NCBI RefSeq assembly: GCF_000308435.1
Contig: NZ_BAFR01000204.1
Span: 101,289-165,288 of the forward strand
Origin: Nocardia araoensis NBRC 100135
GTDB taxonomy: Bacteria; Actinomycetota; Actinomycetes; Mycobacteriales; Mycobacteriaceae
Length of the DNA: 64,000 nt
Reading direction: 5' to 3'
Every line of letters starts with the position of its first letter. Within the stretch, counting starts at the first letter, position 1. A program made the translations under genes and the position numbers. Under the pieces are notes generated by a model. The model was not told the origin of the DNA and searched no databases. It saw nothing but the letters and a program-made list of their open reading frames with translations. Of the stretch, positions 50,234 to 58,864 are shown piece after piece.

Positions 50234-51460
50234 TCAGACTGTCACTGCCCTCCGCTGCATACGAAGACCGATCACCGTCATGCCCAGCGCCGCGACGAGC
50301 AACAGCGCCAGCGTCCAAGCGAGAGCCGAGAAGCCGTGCGGCGCCGCGGCGGCGGCGACCAGCGGGCCGACGGTCGCGCCCACGTAGAAGGAGAACATCG
50401 CGACCGACATCGCGGCAGCCCGGGATTCGCCGCCGAGCTCACCCGCGCTCTGCAGCACGGCCGGAGCGATGATGCCAAGTCCGCCGACCAGTACGGCGAG
50501 CAGCACGGCCAGCGCGGCCGGATGGGTTCCCTCGAAGGTCGCGATCACCATCGCCGCGGCGGCGATCAGCACGCCCAGCGCGATCTGACCGTGCTTGGAC
50601 AGCCGGGCCAGCGGCACCGCGAGCAGGGGAAGCGCGACCATCACCGGCAGCGCGCCCGCACGCAGCGCGAGCAGTTCGCCCGAGCCACGAACCACTCCGG
50701 TCAGCTCGAGACCGGTGTACACCCCGACCATCACCGCCATGCTCAGCGCGCCCGCGATCAGCATCGGCACCAGCGGCCGGATGCGCAGCACCGCGGGAAT
50801 CGCGGCGTAGCTGTGCCGCAGCGGCTTGTCCTGGCCGGTGGGCGCGTCGGCCAGCAGCGCGGATCGCAACACCAGTGCGAGCACGGCGAAAGCGATCGCG
50901 GAGGCGACGAACACCGTGCGCCACGGGAACGCGCCGACCATCCACTGCGACACGATCTGCGCGACCACGGTCGCCGCGAGGAACGAGGTGGCCACGGACA
51001 TGGTGGCCACCGCACGGTGCGCGGGGGCGACGCGGGTCGCCACATAAGCCATGATCGCGGGCGGAATCGAGCCGACCACCAGGCCCTGCGCTACCCGGAG
51101 GCCGACGGCCAGCGGCGCGCTGAACGCCAGACCGGTCAAGAGCGTGACCACTGCGGCAACCAGCATGCCGGTGACCAGCACCCGGCGGTGACCATAGCGA
51201 TCCGACAGCGGCCCGAACAGGACGAAGCCGCCCGCGTAGCCGAAGGCGAACGCGCTGATGATCCAGGTCGTCACGGCGGGACCGACGCGCCAATCGGCCT
51301 GCATCGCGGTGAAAAGCGGGATCGGAACGTACATCTGACCGGTGGCCAGCAGCGCGGCCAGGACGAAGAAGGGCACGGTGCGCCCGGTGTGGGCACGCGA
51401 CGAGACGACTCGGGTGCGCGTCCGGACCGGAGCCACGGACTGGAGAGTGGGCATTGCCAT
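50234..51460 (-). CDS. MFS transporter (drug efflux type)
   Basis: A 408-residue membrane protein with twelve hydrophobic segments. The loop 2-3 motif GPLSDRYGHRRVLVTGM (about residues 83-99) is the MFS signature, and RVAQGLVVGSIPPAIMAYV matches the drug:H+ antiporter motif region. The ATG at 51460 is chosen because the longer frame to 51496 would include the operator AACCAA-N4-TTGGTT. It is divergent from a TetR gene and probably de-repressed by a toxic substrate, which is unknown. Confidence 0.9.
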   Translation of the reverse strand: MAMPTLQSVAPVRTRTRVVSSRAHTGRTVPFFVLAALLATGQMYVPIPLFTAMQADWRVGPAVTTWIISAFAFGYAGGFVLFGPLSDRYGHRRVLVTGMLVAAVVTLLTGLAFSAPLAVGLRVAQGLVVGSIPPAIMAYVATRVAPAHRAVATMSVATSFLAATVVAQIVSQWMVGAFPWRTVFVASAIAFAVLALVLRSALLADAPTGQDKPLRHSYAAIPAVLRIRPLVPMLIAGALSMAVMVGVYTGLELTGVVRGSGELLALRAGALPVMVALPLLAVPLARLSKHGQIALGVLIAAAAMVIATFEGTHPAALAVLLAVLVGGLGIIAPAVLQSAGELGGESRAAAMSVAMFSFYVGATVGPLVAAAAAPHGFSALAWTLALLLVAALGMTVIGLRMQRRAVTV

Positions 51461-51494
51461 GGCTCGAAGGTAGGCCCGGACGGGCCACGTTGTC

Positions 51495-51510
51495 AACCAA
51501 ATAGTTGGTT
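51495..51510. promoter_or_regulatory. TetR operator
   Basis: AACCAA-ATAG-TTGGTT is a perfect 16-bp palindrome midway between the MFS start (51460) and the TetR start (51526), the standard position for a repressor acting on both genes. Confidence 0.75.
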
Positions 51511-51525
51511 TAATGGAGTGGTAAA

Positions 51526-52380
51526 GTGTCGGTCATGACCGCCACGATGAAACGCAGTGACGCGACCAGGCAGGCCCTGTTGCGCGCCGCCCGCGACGAG
51601 TTCGCCGAGCATGGGCTGGCCGGCGCGCGGGTCGACCGGATCGCGGACGCGGCGGGCGTCAACAAGGAGCGCATCTACGGGCTGTTCGGCAGCAAGGACA
51701 AGCTGTTCGACGTCATCCTGATCGACACGCTGCGCGAGTTCATCGACGTGGTGAAACCGCTGGCCGACACCGAACCCGGCGCTTACGTCGGCAAGTTGTA
51801 CGACTACCACCGGGACAACCCCCAGCTACTGCGTCTGATGCTCTGGGAAGCACTGCATCGCGGCGCCGACGCGCACGACATCGACGGCTGGCGCGCCGCG
51901 CACTACGTGCGCAAATTCGACCGCGCGCAAGAGCAGTTCGACGTGGACTCCGCGAACGCGGGCCGCCTGCTACTGGCCCTGTGCGGCCTGGCCAATTGGT
52001 CACTCGCCGTTCCGCAGACGACCAAACTGCTGCTCGGCGAGGCCGCCGCGGAGGACAGGAACGCCACCCGAGCGTTCCTGATGGAGTTCGCCAGGGCGGC
52101 GATGCGCCGCGACGCGGCTCCCGGCGAGCGCGAAGCACGCCTGCCCGAGGTCGAACTGGTCAATGAGTTGACCAGCGGGGACGAGCCGTCCGGAGTCGAC
52201 CGCGCCGCGCAGCGGCTCCGCGACGCCCAAGCCGCCGCCGACGCCGCCCGCGAAGAACTGGCCACCGCCCTACGCGCCGCCCACGCCGCGGGCGCGAGCG
52301 CCAACCACCTCGCCCGTCAGGTATCCGGCACCCTGTCCCGGCCGGTGGTCCTCAAACTGCTGTCCCAGCCCGAGACCTGA
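51526..52380 (+). CDS. TetR-family regulator with a C-terminal helical extension
   Basis: A 284-residue protein. The TetR HTH is ALLRAARDEFAEHGLAGARVDRIADAAGVNKERIYGLFGSKDKLF (residues about 14-58), and a TetR ligand domain extends to about 215. The last 60 residues (AAQRLRDAQAAADAAREELATALRAAHAAGASANHLARQVSG) form a coiled coil and a second HTH-like unit, unusual for the family. The GTG at 51526 has GGAG upstream; ATG 51535 is an alternative. It probably represses the divergent MFS gene. Confidence 0.9.
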   Translation: MSVMTATMKRSDATRQALLRAARDEFAEHGLAGARVDRIADAAGVNKERIYGLFGSKDKLFDVILIDTLREFIDVVKPLADTEPGAYVGKLYDYHRDNPQLLRLMLWEALHRGADAHDIDGWRAAHYVRKFDRAQEQFDVDSANAGRLLLALCGLANWSLAVPQTTKLLLGEAAAEDRNATRAFLMEFARAAMRRDAAPGEREARLPEVELVNELTSGDEPSGVDRAAQRLRDAQAAADAAREELATALRAAHAAGASANHLARQVSGTLSRPVVLKLLSQPET

Positions 52381-52391
52381 CCCGCCGAGCC

Positions 52392-54221
52392 TTAGAAACC
52401 ATCTTCTTCCAGGTTCATGATGTCGTTGTCCAGGGTGGCGACGATTCCGCGCACCGCGCTCAGCGTCGGCAGCACGTTCTTGGCGAAGAAGCTTGCGACG
52501 GCGACCTTCCCGGCATAGAAGGCACGGTCCTTCTCCGGCGCGTCGGCGGCCAGCGCGGCGGCCGCGATCTCCGCTTGGACCAGCAGTCGCCAGCCGATGA
52601 GCAGATCACCGACCGCGAGCAGGAAACGCACCGAACCCAGGCCCACCTTGTACAGTTCGGTGGGCTTCTGCTGGGCGGCCATCAGGAAACCGGTGAGCGA
52701 GGCGGCCATCGCCTGCACGTCCTCCGCGGCGGTGCGCAGCAGTTCGCGCTCGGTGGCGAACCGTCCGGTCTTCGCGTCCAGGAACGCCGCGATCCGTGCG
52801 TTGACGTGCCCGAGCGCCACACCTTGGTCGCGAATGATCTTGCGGAAGAAGAAGTCCTGCGCCTGGATGGCGGTGGTGCCCTCGTACAGCGAGTCGATCT
52901 TCGCGTCCCGGATGTACTGCTCGATCGGATAGTCCTGCAGATAGCCGGAGCCGCCCAAGGTCTGCAACGACTCGGTCAGGTACTGGTAGGCCCGCTCCGA
53001 GCCGACACCCTTGACGATCGGCAGCAGCAGATCGTCCACCCGGTGCGCCAGATCGGGGTCGGCCCCCGAAACCAGCTGCGCCACATCGGGATTCTGATGT
53101 GCGGCGGTGTACAGGTACACCGCGCGCAGACCCTCCGCGTACGCCTTCTGCATGGCCAGCGAGCGACGGACATCCGGGTGCTGGATGATGGGCACACGCG
53201 GCGCGGCCTTGTCGGTCATCTGCGTCAGATCCGCGCCCTGCACCCGCTCCTTGGCGAAGTCGAGCGCATTGAGGTACCCGGTCGACAAGGTGCCCGAGGA
53301 TTTGACGCCGACCATCATGCGCGCGTTCTCGATCACCTGGAACATCTGCGCGATGCCGTTGTGCACCTCGCCGACCAGCCAGCCCTTGGCGGGCGTGCCG
53401 TGGCCGCCGAAGGTCAACTCGCAGGTGGGCGAGGATTTCAGGCCCATCTTGTGCTCCACACCGGTGACGAACACGCCGTTGCGGTCGCCGAGTTCCAACG
53501 TCTCGGGGTCGAAGAGGAACTTGGGCACGTAGAACAGCGACAGCCCCTTGGTGCCCGGCCCGGCGCCCTCGGGACGGGCCAGCACCAGGTGGAAGACGTT
53601 CTCGGCGGTGTCGCCCACCTCCGCACCGGAGATGAAGCGCTTGACGCCCTCGATGTGCCAGGTGCCGTCCTCCTGGCGGATCGCCTTGGTTCGGCCCGCG
53701 CCGACGTCGGAACCGGCGTCGGGCTCGGTCAGCACCATGGTGCCCTGCCAGCCCTTCTCGAAGCCGAGCGTGGCCCAGTGCCGCTGCTGCTCGGTGCCGA
53801 CGTCGAACAGCACGGACGCCATCACCGGCCCCATGCCGAAGAACGACGCCGACGGGTTGGCGCAGGTGATCATCTCCGCGACCGCCCAGACCAGCGCCGC
53901 GGGGGCGGGAGTGCCGCCCATGCCCTCCGGCATGCCGAGCCTGCCCCAGTCCGCGTCGCGCACGGCGGCGACGGTCCTACGCAGCGGCTCCGGAACAGAG
54001 ATCGAGAAGGTGGTCGGGTCGTAGCCGACCGGATCGCGGTCGGCCGCCGCGAAGGAGTCCGCCACCGGCCCCTCGGCCAAGCGCCGAACCTCCGACAGGA
54101 TCTCCCGGACGGTGTCGGAATCGAGGTCGCCGTACGCGCCCGTATCGAGCAGCTTGTCCAGCTCGAGCACTTCGAACAGGTTGAACTCGATATCCCTCAG
54201 GTTCGCCTTGTAGTGGCCCAC
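52392..54221 (-). CDS. fadE5: Long-chain acyl-CoA dehydrogenase (FadE5-like)
   Basis: A 609-residue flavoprotein, longer than the common 380-residue acyl-CoA dehydrogenases and matching the FadE5 class. It has ADWGRLGMPEGMGG, the FAD-binding TMVLTEPDAGSDVGAGRTKA, the flavin segment WHIEGVKRFISGAE, and the catalytic base in SLYEGTTAIQAQDF. The C-terminal 150 residues are the extra helical domain. It introduces the 2,3-double bond of long-chain acyl-CoA in beta-oxidation. Single gene, 11 bases from the convergent TetR stop. It complements the fadB2 and glyoxylate-shunt genes at the left end. Confidence 0.93.
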   Translation of the reverse strand: MGHYKANLRDIEFNLFEVLELDKLLDTGAYGDLDSDTVREILSEVRRLAEGPVADSFAAADRDPVGYDPTTFSISVPEPLRRTVAAVRDADWGRLGMPEGMGGTPAPAALVWAVAEMITCANPSASFFGMGPVMASVLFDVGTEQQRHWATLGFEKGWQGTMVLTEPDAGSDVGAGRTKAIRQEDGTWHIEGVKRFISGAEVGDTAENVFHLVLARPEGAGPGTKGLSLFYVPKFLFDPETLELGDRNGVFVTGVEHKMGLKSSPTCELTFGGHGTPAKGWLVGEVHNGIAQMFQVIENARMMVGVKSSGTLSTGYLNALDFAKERVQGADLTQMTDKAAPRVPIIQHPDVRRSLAMQKAYAEGLRAVYLYTAAHQNPDVAQLVSGADPDLAHRVDDLLLPIVKGVGSERAYQYLTESLQTLGGSGYLQDYPIEQYIRDAKIDSLYEGTTAIQAQDFFFRKIIRDQGVALGHVNARIAAFLDAKTGRFATERELLRTAAEDVQAMAASLTGFLMAAQQKPTELYKVGLGSVRFLLAVGDLLIGWRLLVQAEIAAAALAADAPEKDRAFYAGKVAVASFFAKNVLPTLSAVRGIVATLDNDIMNLEEDGF

Positions 54222-54371
54222 CTGGTCCTCCTCGACTCGAGTCCGCGGCCCGCCGCCGCGGCATGGGACGGTTCAGACGTCGTACGAGTCGAAGCGTGCC
54301 GCATCGCGGCGACGCTACGCAACCGTAGCCATATACGCCCCGGCCAGCGGGTTTGCCGGGATCTCACAACG

Positions 54372-54412
54372 GTTCACCAGCCGTTCACGGAAAAGGTTCA
54401 CATCGTCGAAAC
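54372..54412 (+). promoter_or_regulatory. urtA upstream region with a GlnR-like box and repeats
   Basis: GTTCAC occurs three times (54372, 54383 and 54396). The last is part of TTCAC-N6-GAAAC (54397-54412), which closely fits the actinobacterial GlnR a-site/b-site pattern gTnAc-n6-GaAAc. Further down, TACAGCC repeats at 54481, 54494 and 54506. The rest of 54222-54594 holds no gene. This predicts nitrogen-limited induction of the urea transporter. Confidence 0.55.
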
Positions 54413-54594
54413 AGACGAAACGGACTTGTCATCGAGAGATATTCCGGCGCAACAACTCCTGTCTACCGTTCCATCACGAATACAGCCGTTGTATACAGCC
54501 CCGTCTACAGCCGTGAGCGGGGCGAAGACGGCGGTGTTCGACGCGGCGCCCTGCCGACGCCGCCGCAACACCTGATGAGGAGAGGGCTCGCCCC

Positions 54595-55869
54595 ATGCCA
54601 GATTTCCGTGCCAACCATCGCTCCGGGCGTTTGGTGCGAGCGATGGCGGTACCCACCGCGGTCGCGCTCGCCGGCCTGTTGCTGACCGCCTGCGGCGCCA
54701 AGGACGACGCCTCGACCACCGGGTCGGGCGCCGCGTCCTGCGTCGACACGTCGAAGGACACGATCAAGGTCGGTTCCCTGCACTCGTTGTCCGGCACCAT
54801 GGCCATCTCCGAGGTCACCGTCGCCAACTCGACCAAGCTCGCCGTCGACCAGATCAACGCCGCGGGCGGGGTGCTCGGCAAGAAGATCGACCTGGTGCTC
54901 GAGGACGGCGCCTCGGACCCGAAGACCTTCGCCGAGAAGGCCGAGAAGCTGATCAGCTCCGACTGCGTCGCCGCGGTGTTCGGCGGCTGGACCTCCTCGA
55001 GCCGCAAGGCGATGAAGCCGAAATTCGAGAGCCTGAACTCGCTGCTCTACTACCCGGTGCAGTACGAGGGCCTGGAGGACAGCAAGAACATCTTCTACAC
55101 CGGCGCCACCACCAACCAGCAGATCGTCCCGGCGCTGGACTACCTGAAGCAGAAGGGCATCACCTCCCTCTACCTGGTGGGCAGCGACTACGTCTTCCCG
55201 CAGACCGCCAATCGCGAGATCAAGGCGTACGCCGCCGCCAACGGCATCGAGATCAAGGGCGAGGACTACACCCCGCTCGGTTCCACCGACTTCTCCACCA
55301 TCGTGAACAAGGTCCGCGCCGCCAAAGCGGGCGCGGTGTTCAACACCCTCAACGGCGACTCCAACGTCGCGTTCTTCCGCGAGTACACCAACGCGGGCCT
55401 GAAACCCGCCGACATGCCGGTGGTTTCGGTCTCCATCGCCGAAGAGGAAGTGGCCGGCATCGGCGCGCAGAACATCGCCGGACAGCTCACCGCGTGGAAC
55501 TACTACCAGACCGTCGACAGCCCGGTGAACAAGAAGTTCGTCGCCGACTACAAGGCCGCCTTCGGCGCCGACAAGCCGACCTCCGACCCGATGGAAGCCG
55601 CCTACGCGTCGGTCTACCTGTGGAAGAACACCGTCGAGAAGGCGAAGTCGTTCAAGGTCGAGGACATCCAGGCCGCCGCCGACGGCGTCAGCTTCGACGC
55701 GCCCGAGGGCCTGGTCACCATCAACGGCTCCAACCACCACATCACCAAGACCGCCCGGATCGGCGAGATCCGTCCCGACGGACTGATCTACACCGTGTGG
55801 GACTCCGGCAAGGCCGTGACGCCGGACCCCTACCTGAAGTCCTACGACTGGGCCAAGGGCCTGAAGTAG
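54595..55869 (+). CDS. urtA: Urea ABC transporter substrate-binding lipoprotein
   Basis: A 424-residue periplasmic-type binding protein. The signal peptide (AVPTAVALAGLLLTAC) ends in the lipobox LLTAC with Cys at about residue 33. The mature protein has IKVGSLHSLSGTMAISEVTV and the urea-specific GGWTSSSRKAMKP and LLYYPVQYEGLE motifs of UrtA. First gene of urtABCDE. Imports urea, which the cell also makes by allantoicase. A strong RNA hairpin follows the gene. Confidence 0.95.
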   Translation: MPDFRANHRSGRLVRAMAVPTAVALAGLLLTACGAKDDASTTGSGAASCVDTSKDTIKVGSLHSLSGTMAISEVTVANSTKLAVDQINAAGGVLGKKIDLVLEDGASDPKTFAEKAEKLISSDCVAAVFGGWTSSSRKAMKPKFESLNSLLYYPVQYEGLEDSKNIFYTGATTNQQIVPALDYLKQKGITSLYLVGSDYVFPQTANREIKAYAAANGIEIKGEDYTPLGSTDFSTIVNKVRAAKAGAVFNTLNGDSNVAFFREYTNAGLKPADMPVVSVSIAEEEVAGIGAQNIAGQLTAWNYYQTVDSPVNKKFVADYKAAFGADKPTSDPMEAAYASVYLWKNTVEKAKSFKVEDIQAAADGVSFDAPEGLVTINGSNHHITKTARIGEIRPDGLIYTVWDSGKAVTPDPYLKSYDWAKGLK

Positions 55870-55875
55870 TCCGCG

Positions 55876-55966
55876 GCTGTCCGCGGCCCAGCTCCCGGTG
55901 CCCGCCCGTCGACACAGTCGCGACGGCGGTCACGCGGAGCGCGTAATGAGGGGGGCCGCGGACAGC
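55876..55966 (+). other. Intercistronic long stem between urtA and urtB
   Basis: A perfect 14-bp inverted repeat GCTGTCCGCGGCCC (55876-55889) and its complement (55953-55966) encloses 63 bases. These contain a second hairpin CCGTCG-N9-CGACGG. It fills the only sizeable gap in the urt operon and probably limits read-through or stabilises the urtA mRNA so that the binding protein is made in excess. Confidence 0.7.
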
Positions 55967-55995
55967 ATCGGACCGGCAGACACAGGAGCTTTCCC

Positions 55996-56880
55996 ATGGA
56001 TGTGGTTATCGGACAGCTCTTCACCGGGCTGAGTCTTGGATCCATTCTCTTGCTCGCCGCGCTCGGTCTCTCGCTGACCTTCGGTCAGATGGGCGTGATC
56101 AACATGGCGCACGGCGAGTTCATCATGGCCGGCTGTTACACCACTTATGTCGTGCAGAAGGTCATCACGTCGGTGGGGGTCTCGCTCGTCGTCTCCCTGC
56201 TGATCGGTTTCCTCGTCGGCGGCCTGCTCGGCGCCGCGCTGGAGATGGGTCTGATCCGCTGGATGTACGACCGTCCGCTGGACACCCTGCTGGTCACCTT
56301 CGGCGTCGGGCTGGTGCTGCAACAGCTGGCCCGCGACATCTTCGGCGCGCCCGCCAAGAACGTGATCGCGCCGGAATGGCTCAGCGGCGGCGTCACGATC
56401 CTGGGCGCGGTGGTGCCGAAGACGCGCATCTTCATCCTGGTCCTGGCGGTGGTCGCGGTGACCGCGCTGGCCGCGGTGCTCAAAGCGACGCCGCTCGGCC
56501 GCCGCATCCGCGCGGTGGTGCAGAATCGCGGCTTGGCCGAAACCTCTGGCGTCTCCAGCCGTTTCACCGACATCAGCACGTTCTTCATCGGCTCGGGACT
56601 GGCGGGCGTGGCCGGTGTCGCGCTGACGCTGATCGGTTCGACCAGCCCGACCATCGGGCAGAGCTATCTGATCGACGCGTTCCTCGTGGTGGTCATCGGC
56701 GGGCTCGGCCAGATCAAAGGCACGGTGATCGCGGCGTTCGCGCTCGGGCTGCTCAATTCCTACATCGAATACTCGACCACCGCGTCCATCGCGAAGGTCA
56801 TCGTCTTCGTCGTCATCGTGATCTTCCTGCAGGTCCGCCCGCAGGGCCTGTTCACCGTCCGGACAAGGAGCCTCGCATGA
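55996..56880 (+). CDS. urtB: Urea ABC transporter permease
   Basis: A 294-residue LivH-type membrane protein with about eight hydrophobic spans. The N-terminus LFTGLSLGSILLLAALGLSLTFG and the early motif GQMGVINMAHGEFIMAG match UrtB, and the EAA-like loop is near TPLGRRIRAVVQNRGLAETSG. Its stop overlaps the urtC start by four bases (ATGA). Confidence 0.94.
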   Translation: MDVVIGQLFTGLSLGSILLLAALGLSLTFGQMGVINMAHGEFIMAGCYTTYVVQKVITSVGVSLVVSLLIGFLVGGLLGAALEMGLIRWMYDRPLDTLLVTFGVGLVLQQLARDIFGAPAKNVIAPEWLSGGVTILGAVVPKTRIFILVLAVVAVTALAAVLKATPLGRRIRAVVQNRGLAETSGVSSRFTDISTFFIGSGLAGVAGVALTLIGSTSPTIGQSYLIDAFLVVVIGGLGQIKGTVIAAFALGLLNSYIEYSTTASIAKVIVFVVIVIFLQVRPQGLFTVRTRSLA

Positions 56881-58013
56881 CCACGCTCGTCCAACGGTGG
56901 CGCGCGCACTCCTCGCTCGGCGCGCTCGCGGGATTCGCCGTCGCCGCCGTCCTGTTGTTCGCGGTCGCGCCCGCCGTGCTCAGCGACTTCCGGCTCAATC
57001 TGCTCGCGAAGTTCCTGTGTTTCGCGATCGTCGCGGTCGGCATCGGATTGGCCTGGGGCCGGGGCGGAATGCTCACCCTGGGGCAGGGTGTGTTCTTCGG
57101 CATCGGCGCTTATCTCATGGCCATGCATCTGCAGATGGCCGACGCCGCCCGGCTGGGCAACGACGTGCCGGAGTTCATGGAGATCGCGGGCATCCGCGAA
57201 TTGCCGTCGTTCTGGAAACCGTTCGCGTCGGCTCCGGTGGCGCTGCTCGGCATCCTCGTACTACCCGCGCTGATCGCGGCGGCACTCGGCTACGGCGTGT
57301 TCAAACGTCGCGTGAAGGGCGCCTATTTCGCCATCCTCAGCCAGGCGCTTGCCGCCGCGCTGGCCATCCTGCTGACCGGTCAGCAGAGCATCGGAGGGTT
57401 CACCGGCCTGTCGGATTTCCGCGCGTTCTTCGGCTTCAAGCTCTCCGATCCGGCGAACCGGCGCATGCTGTTCTTCTTCGCCGCGGCCGCGTTGCTGGTG
57501 GTGGTCGCGCTGGTGCGGCAGTTGATGCACAGCAGATACGGCGAATTGCTCGTCGCGGTGCGCGATCAGGAGGAGCGGGTGCGCTTCCTGGGCTACGACC
57601 CGGCGAACGTCAAGATCGTCGCCTACGTGGTCGCCGCGTTCTTCGCCGGCATCGCCGGTGCGCTGTTCACCCCGATCGTCGGCATCATCTCCCCCGCCGA
57701 CATCGGCGTCGTCCCGTCCATCGCGTTCCTCATCGGCGTCGCGATCGGCGGCCGGACCACGCTGCTCGGGCCGGTGCTCGGCGCGATCGGCGTGGCATGG
57801 GCGCAGACGGCGCTGTCGGAGGAGTTCCCGTCCGGATGGACCTACCTGCAAGGTGTGCTGTTCATCGTGGTGGTCGGTTTCGTCCCGGCGGGACTCGCCG
57901 GATTGTGGCCGATGCTGAAAGGCCTGTTGGACAACAGGCGTCCCGCGGCGCCGCCCGCGCAGGTGGTCGAGGCGCTGCCGGAACCCGCGACGGAGAAGGT
58001 GGAATCGCGATGA
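56877..58013 (+). CDS. urtC: Urea ABC transporter permease
   Basis: A 378-residue LivM-type membrane protein. After LNLLAKFLCFAIVAVGIGLAWGRGG and MLTLGQGVFFGIGAYLMAMH it has GQQSIGGFTGLSDFRAFFGF, typical of UrtC, and the cytoplasmic loop SRYGELLVAVRDQEERVRFLGYD. The ATG at 56877 overlaps urtB; the longer open frame upstream is out of phase with any homology. Pairs with UrtB. Confidence 0.94.
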   Translation: MTTLVQRWRAHSSLGALAGFAVAAVLLFAVAPAVLSDFRLNLLAKFLCFAIVAVGIGLAWGRGGMLTLGQGVFFGIGAYLMAMHLQMADAARLGNDVPEFMEIAGIRELPSFWKPFASAPVALLGILVLPALIAAALGYGVFKRRVKGAYFAILSQALAAALAILLTGQQSIGGFTGLSDFRAFFGFKLSDPANRRMLFFFAAAALLVVVALVRQLMHSRYGELLVAVRDQEERVRFLGYDPANVKIVAYVVAAFFAGIAGALFTPIVGIISPADIGVVPSIAFLIGVAIGGRTTLLGPVLGAIGVAWAQTALSEEFPSGWTYLQGVLFIVVVGFVPAGLAGLWPMLKGLLDNRRPAAPPAQVVEALPEPATEKVESR

Positions 58014-58864
58014 CCGAGACGACCCACGAACCGAAGCTCGGCGGCAACGCGGGCATGTCCAGCGAGTACCTCGAGATCCGCGGTCTCTCGGTGAGTTTCG
58101 ACGGTTTCAAGGCCGTCACCGACGTCGACCTGACGGTGTTGCAGGGCGACCTGCGCTTCCTCATCGGCCCCAACGGCGCGGGCAAGACGACGCTCATCGA
58201 CGCGATCACCGGACTGGTCCCGGCGACCGGATCGGCGCAGAAGACCGGCGTGGAACTGCTCGGTCAGAAGGTGCACCGGATCGCCCGGCTCGGTGTCGGA
58301 CGAACATTCCAGACCGCGAGCGTGTTCGAGCAGCTCAGCGTGCTCCAGAACCTCGACATCGCCGCGGGCGCGGGCCGTTCGGCGCTCACCATGCTGCGCC
58401 GCCGCAAAACGGTGCTGCCCGCGATCGAGGAGGCGCTGGAGACCACCGGCCTGGCCGACCTGCGCGACAAACCCGCCGGGGTGCTCGCGCACGGGCAGAA
58501 GCAATGGCTCGAGATCGGCATGCTGCTGGTGCAGAACGCGTCGGTGCTGCTGTTGGACGAGCCGGTGGCCGGGATGAGCGCCGAGGAGCGTGAGGAGACC
58601 GGAAATCTCCTGCGCCGCATCGGCGGCGACCGGGTGGTCGTGGTGGTCGAGCACGACATGGATTTCATGCGCGCCTTCGCCACCTCGGTCACCGTCCTCG
58701 CCGGCGGCCGAGTGCTCAGCGAGGGAACCGTCGAACAGGTGCAAGCGGACCCGAAAGTCCAAGAGGTCTACCTGGGCACCGCCGCGGCGGTAGGGACCGA
58801 ACTGGAGGACGCGTCGATCGCGCCGAATCCGGAGTCACCCCGGAAAGGGGACAGCGATGCTTGA
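58010..58864 (+). CDS. urtD: Urea ABC transporter ATP-binding protein
   Basis: A 284-residue LivG-type ATPase. Walker A is LIGPNGAGKTTLIDAITG (about residues 52-69), the signature is LAHGQKQWLEIGMLL (the UrtD form of LSGGQ), Walker B is VLLLDEPVAGMS, and the switch His is in VVEHDMDFM. An N-terminal extension of about 20 residues precedes the domain. It overlaps urtC by four bases and urtE by eight. Confidence 0.94.
   Translation: MTETTHEPKLGGNAGMSSEYLEIRGLSVSFDGFKAVTDVDLTVLQGDLRFLIGPNGAGKTTLIDAITGLVPATGSAQKTGVELLGQKVHRIARLGVGRTFQTASVFEQLSVLQNLDIAAGAGRSALTMLRRRKTVLPAIEEALETTGLADLRDKPAGVLAHGQKQWLEIGMLLVQNASVLLLDEPVAGMSAEEREETGNLLRRIGGDRVVVVVEHDMDFMRAFATSVTVLAGGRVLSEGTVEQVQADPKVQEVYLGTAAAVGTELEDASIAPNPESPRKGDSDA

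Noticed and set aside
47136..50318. A single 1060-codon minus frame covering ligase and the reverse of ramB
   Set aside because: Only the part from the GTG at 48647 is ligase; the upstream half is antisense to ramB, which has clear motifs on the plus strand.
52575..54575. Plus-strand open frame of more than 600 codons opposite fadE5
   Set aside because: Antisense shadow; no domain, and the opposite strand encodes an intact acyl-CoA dehydrogenase.
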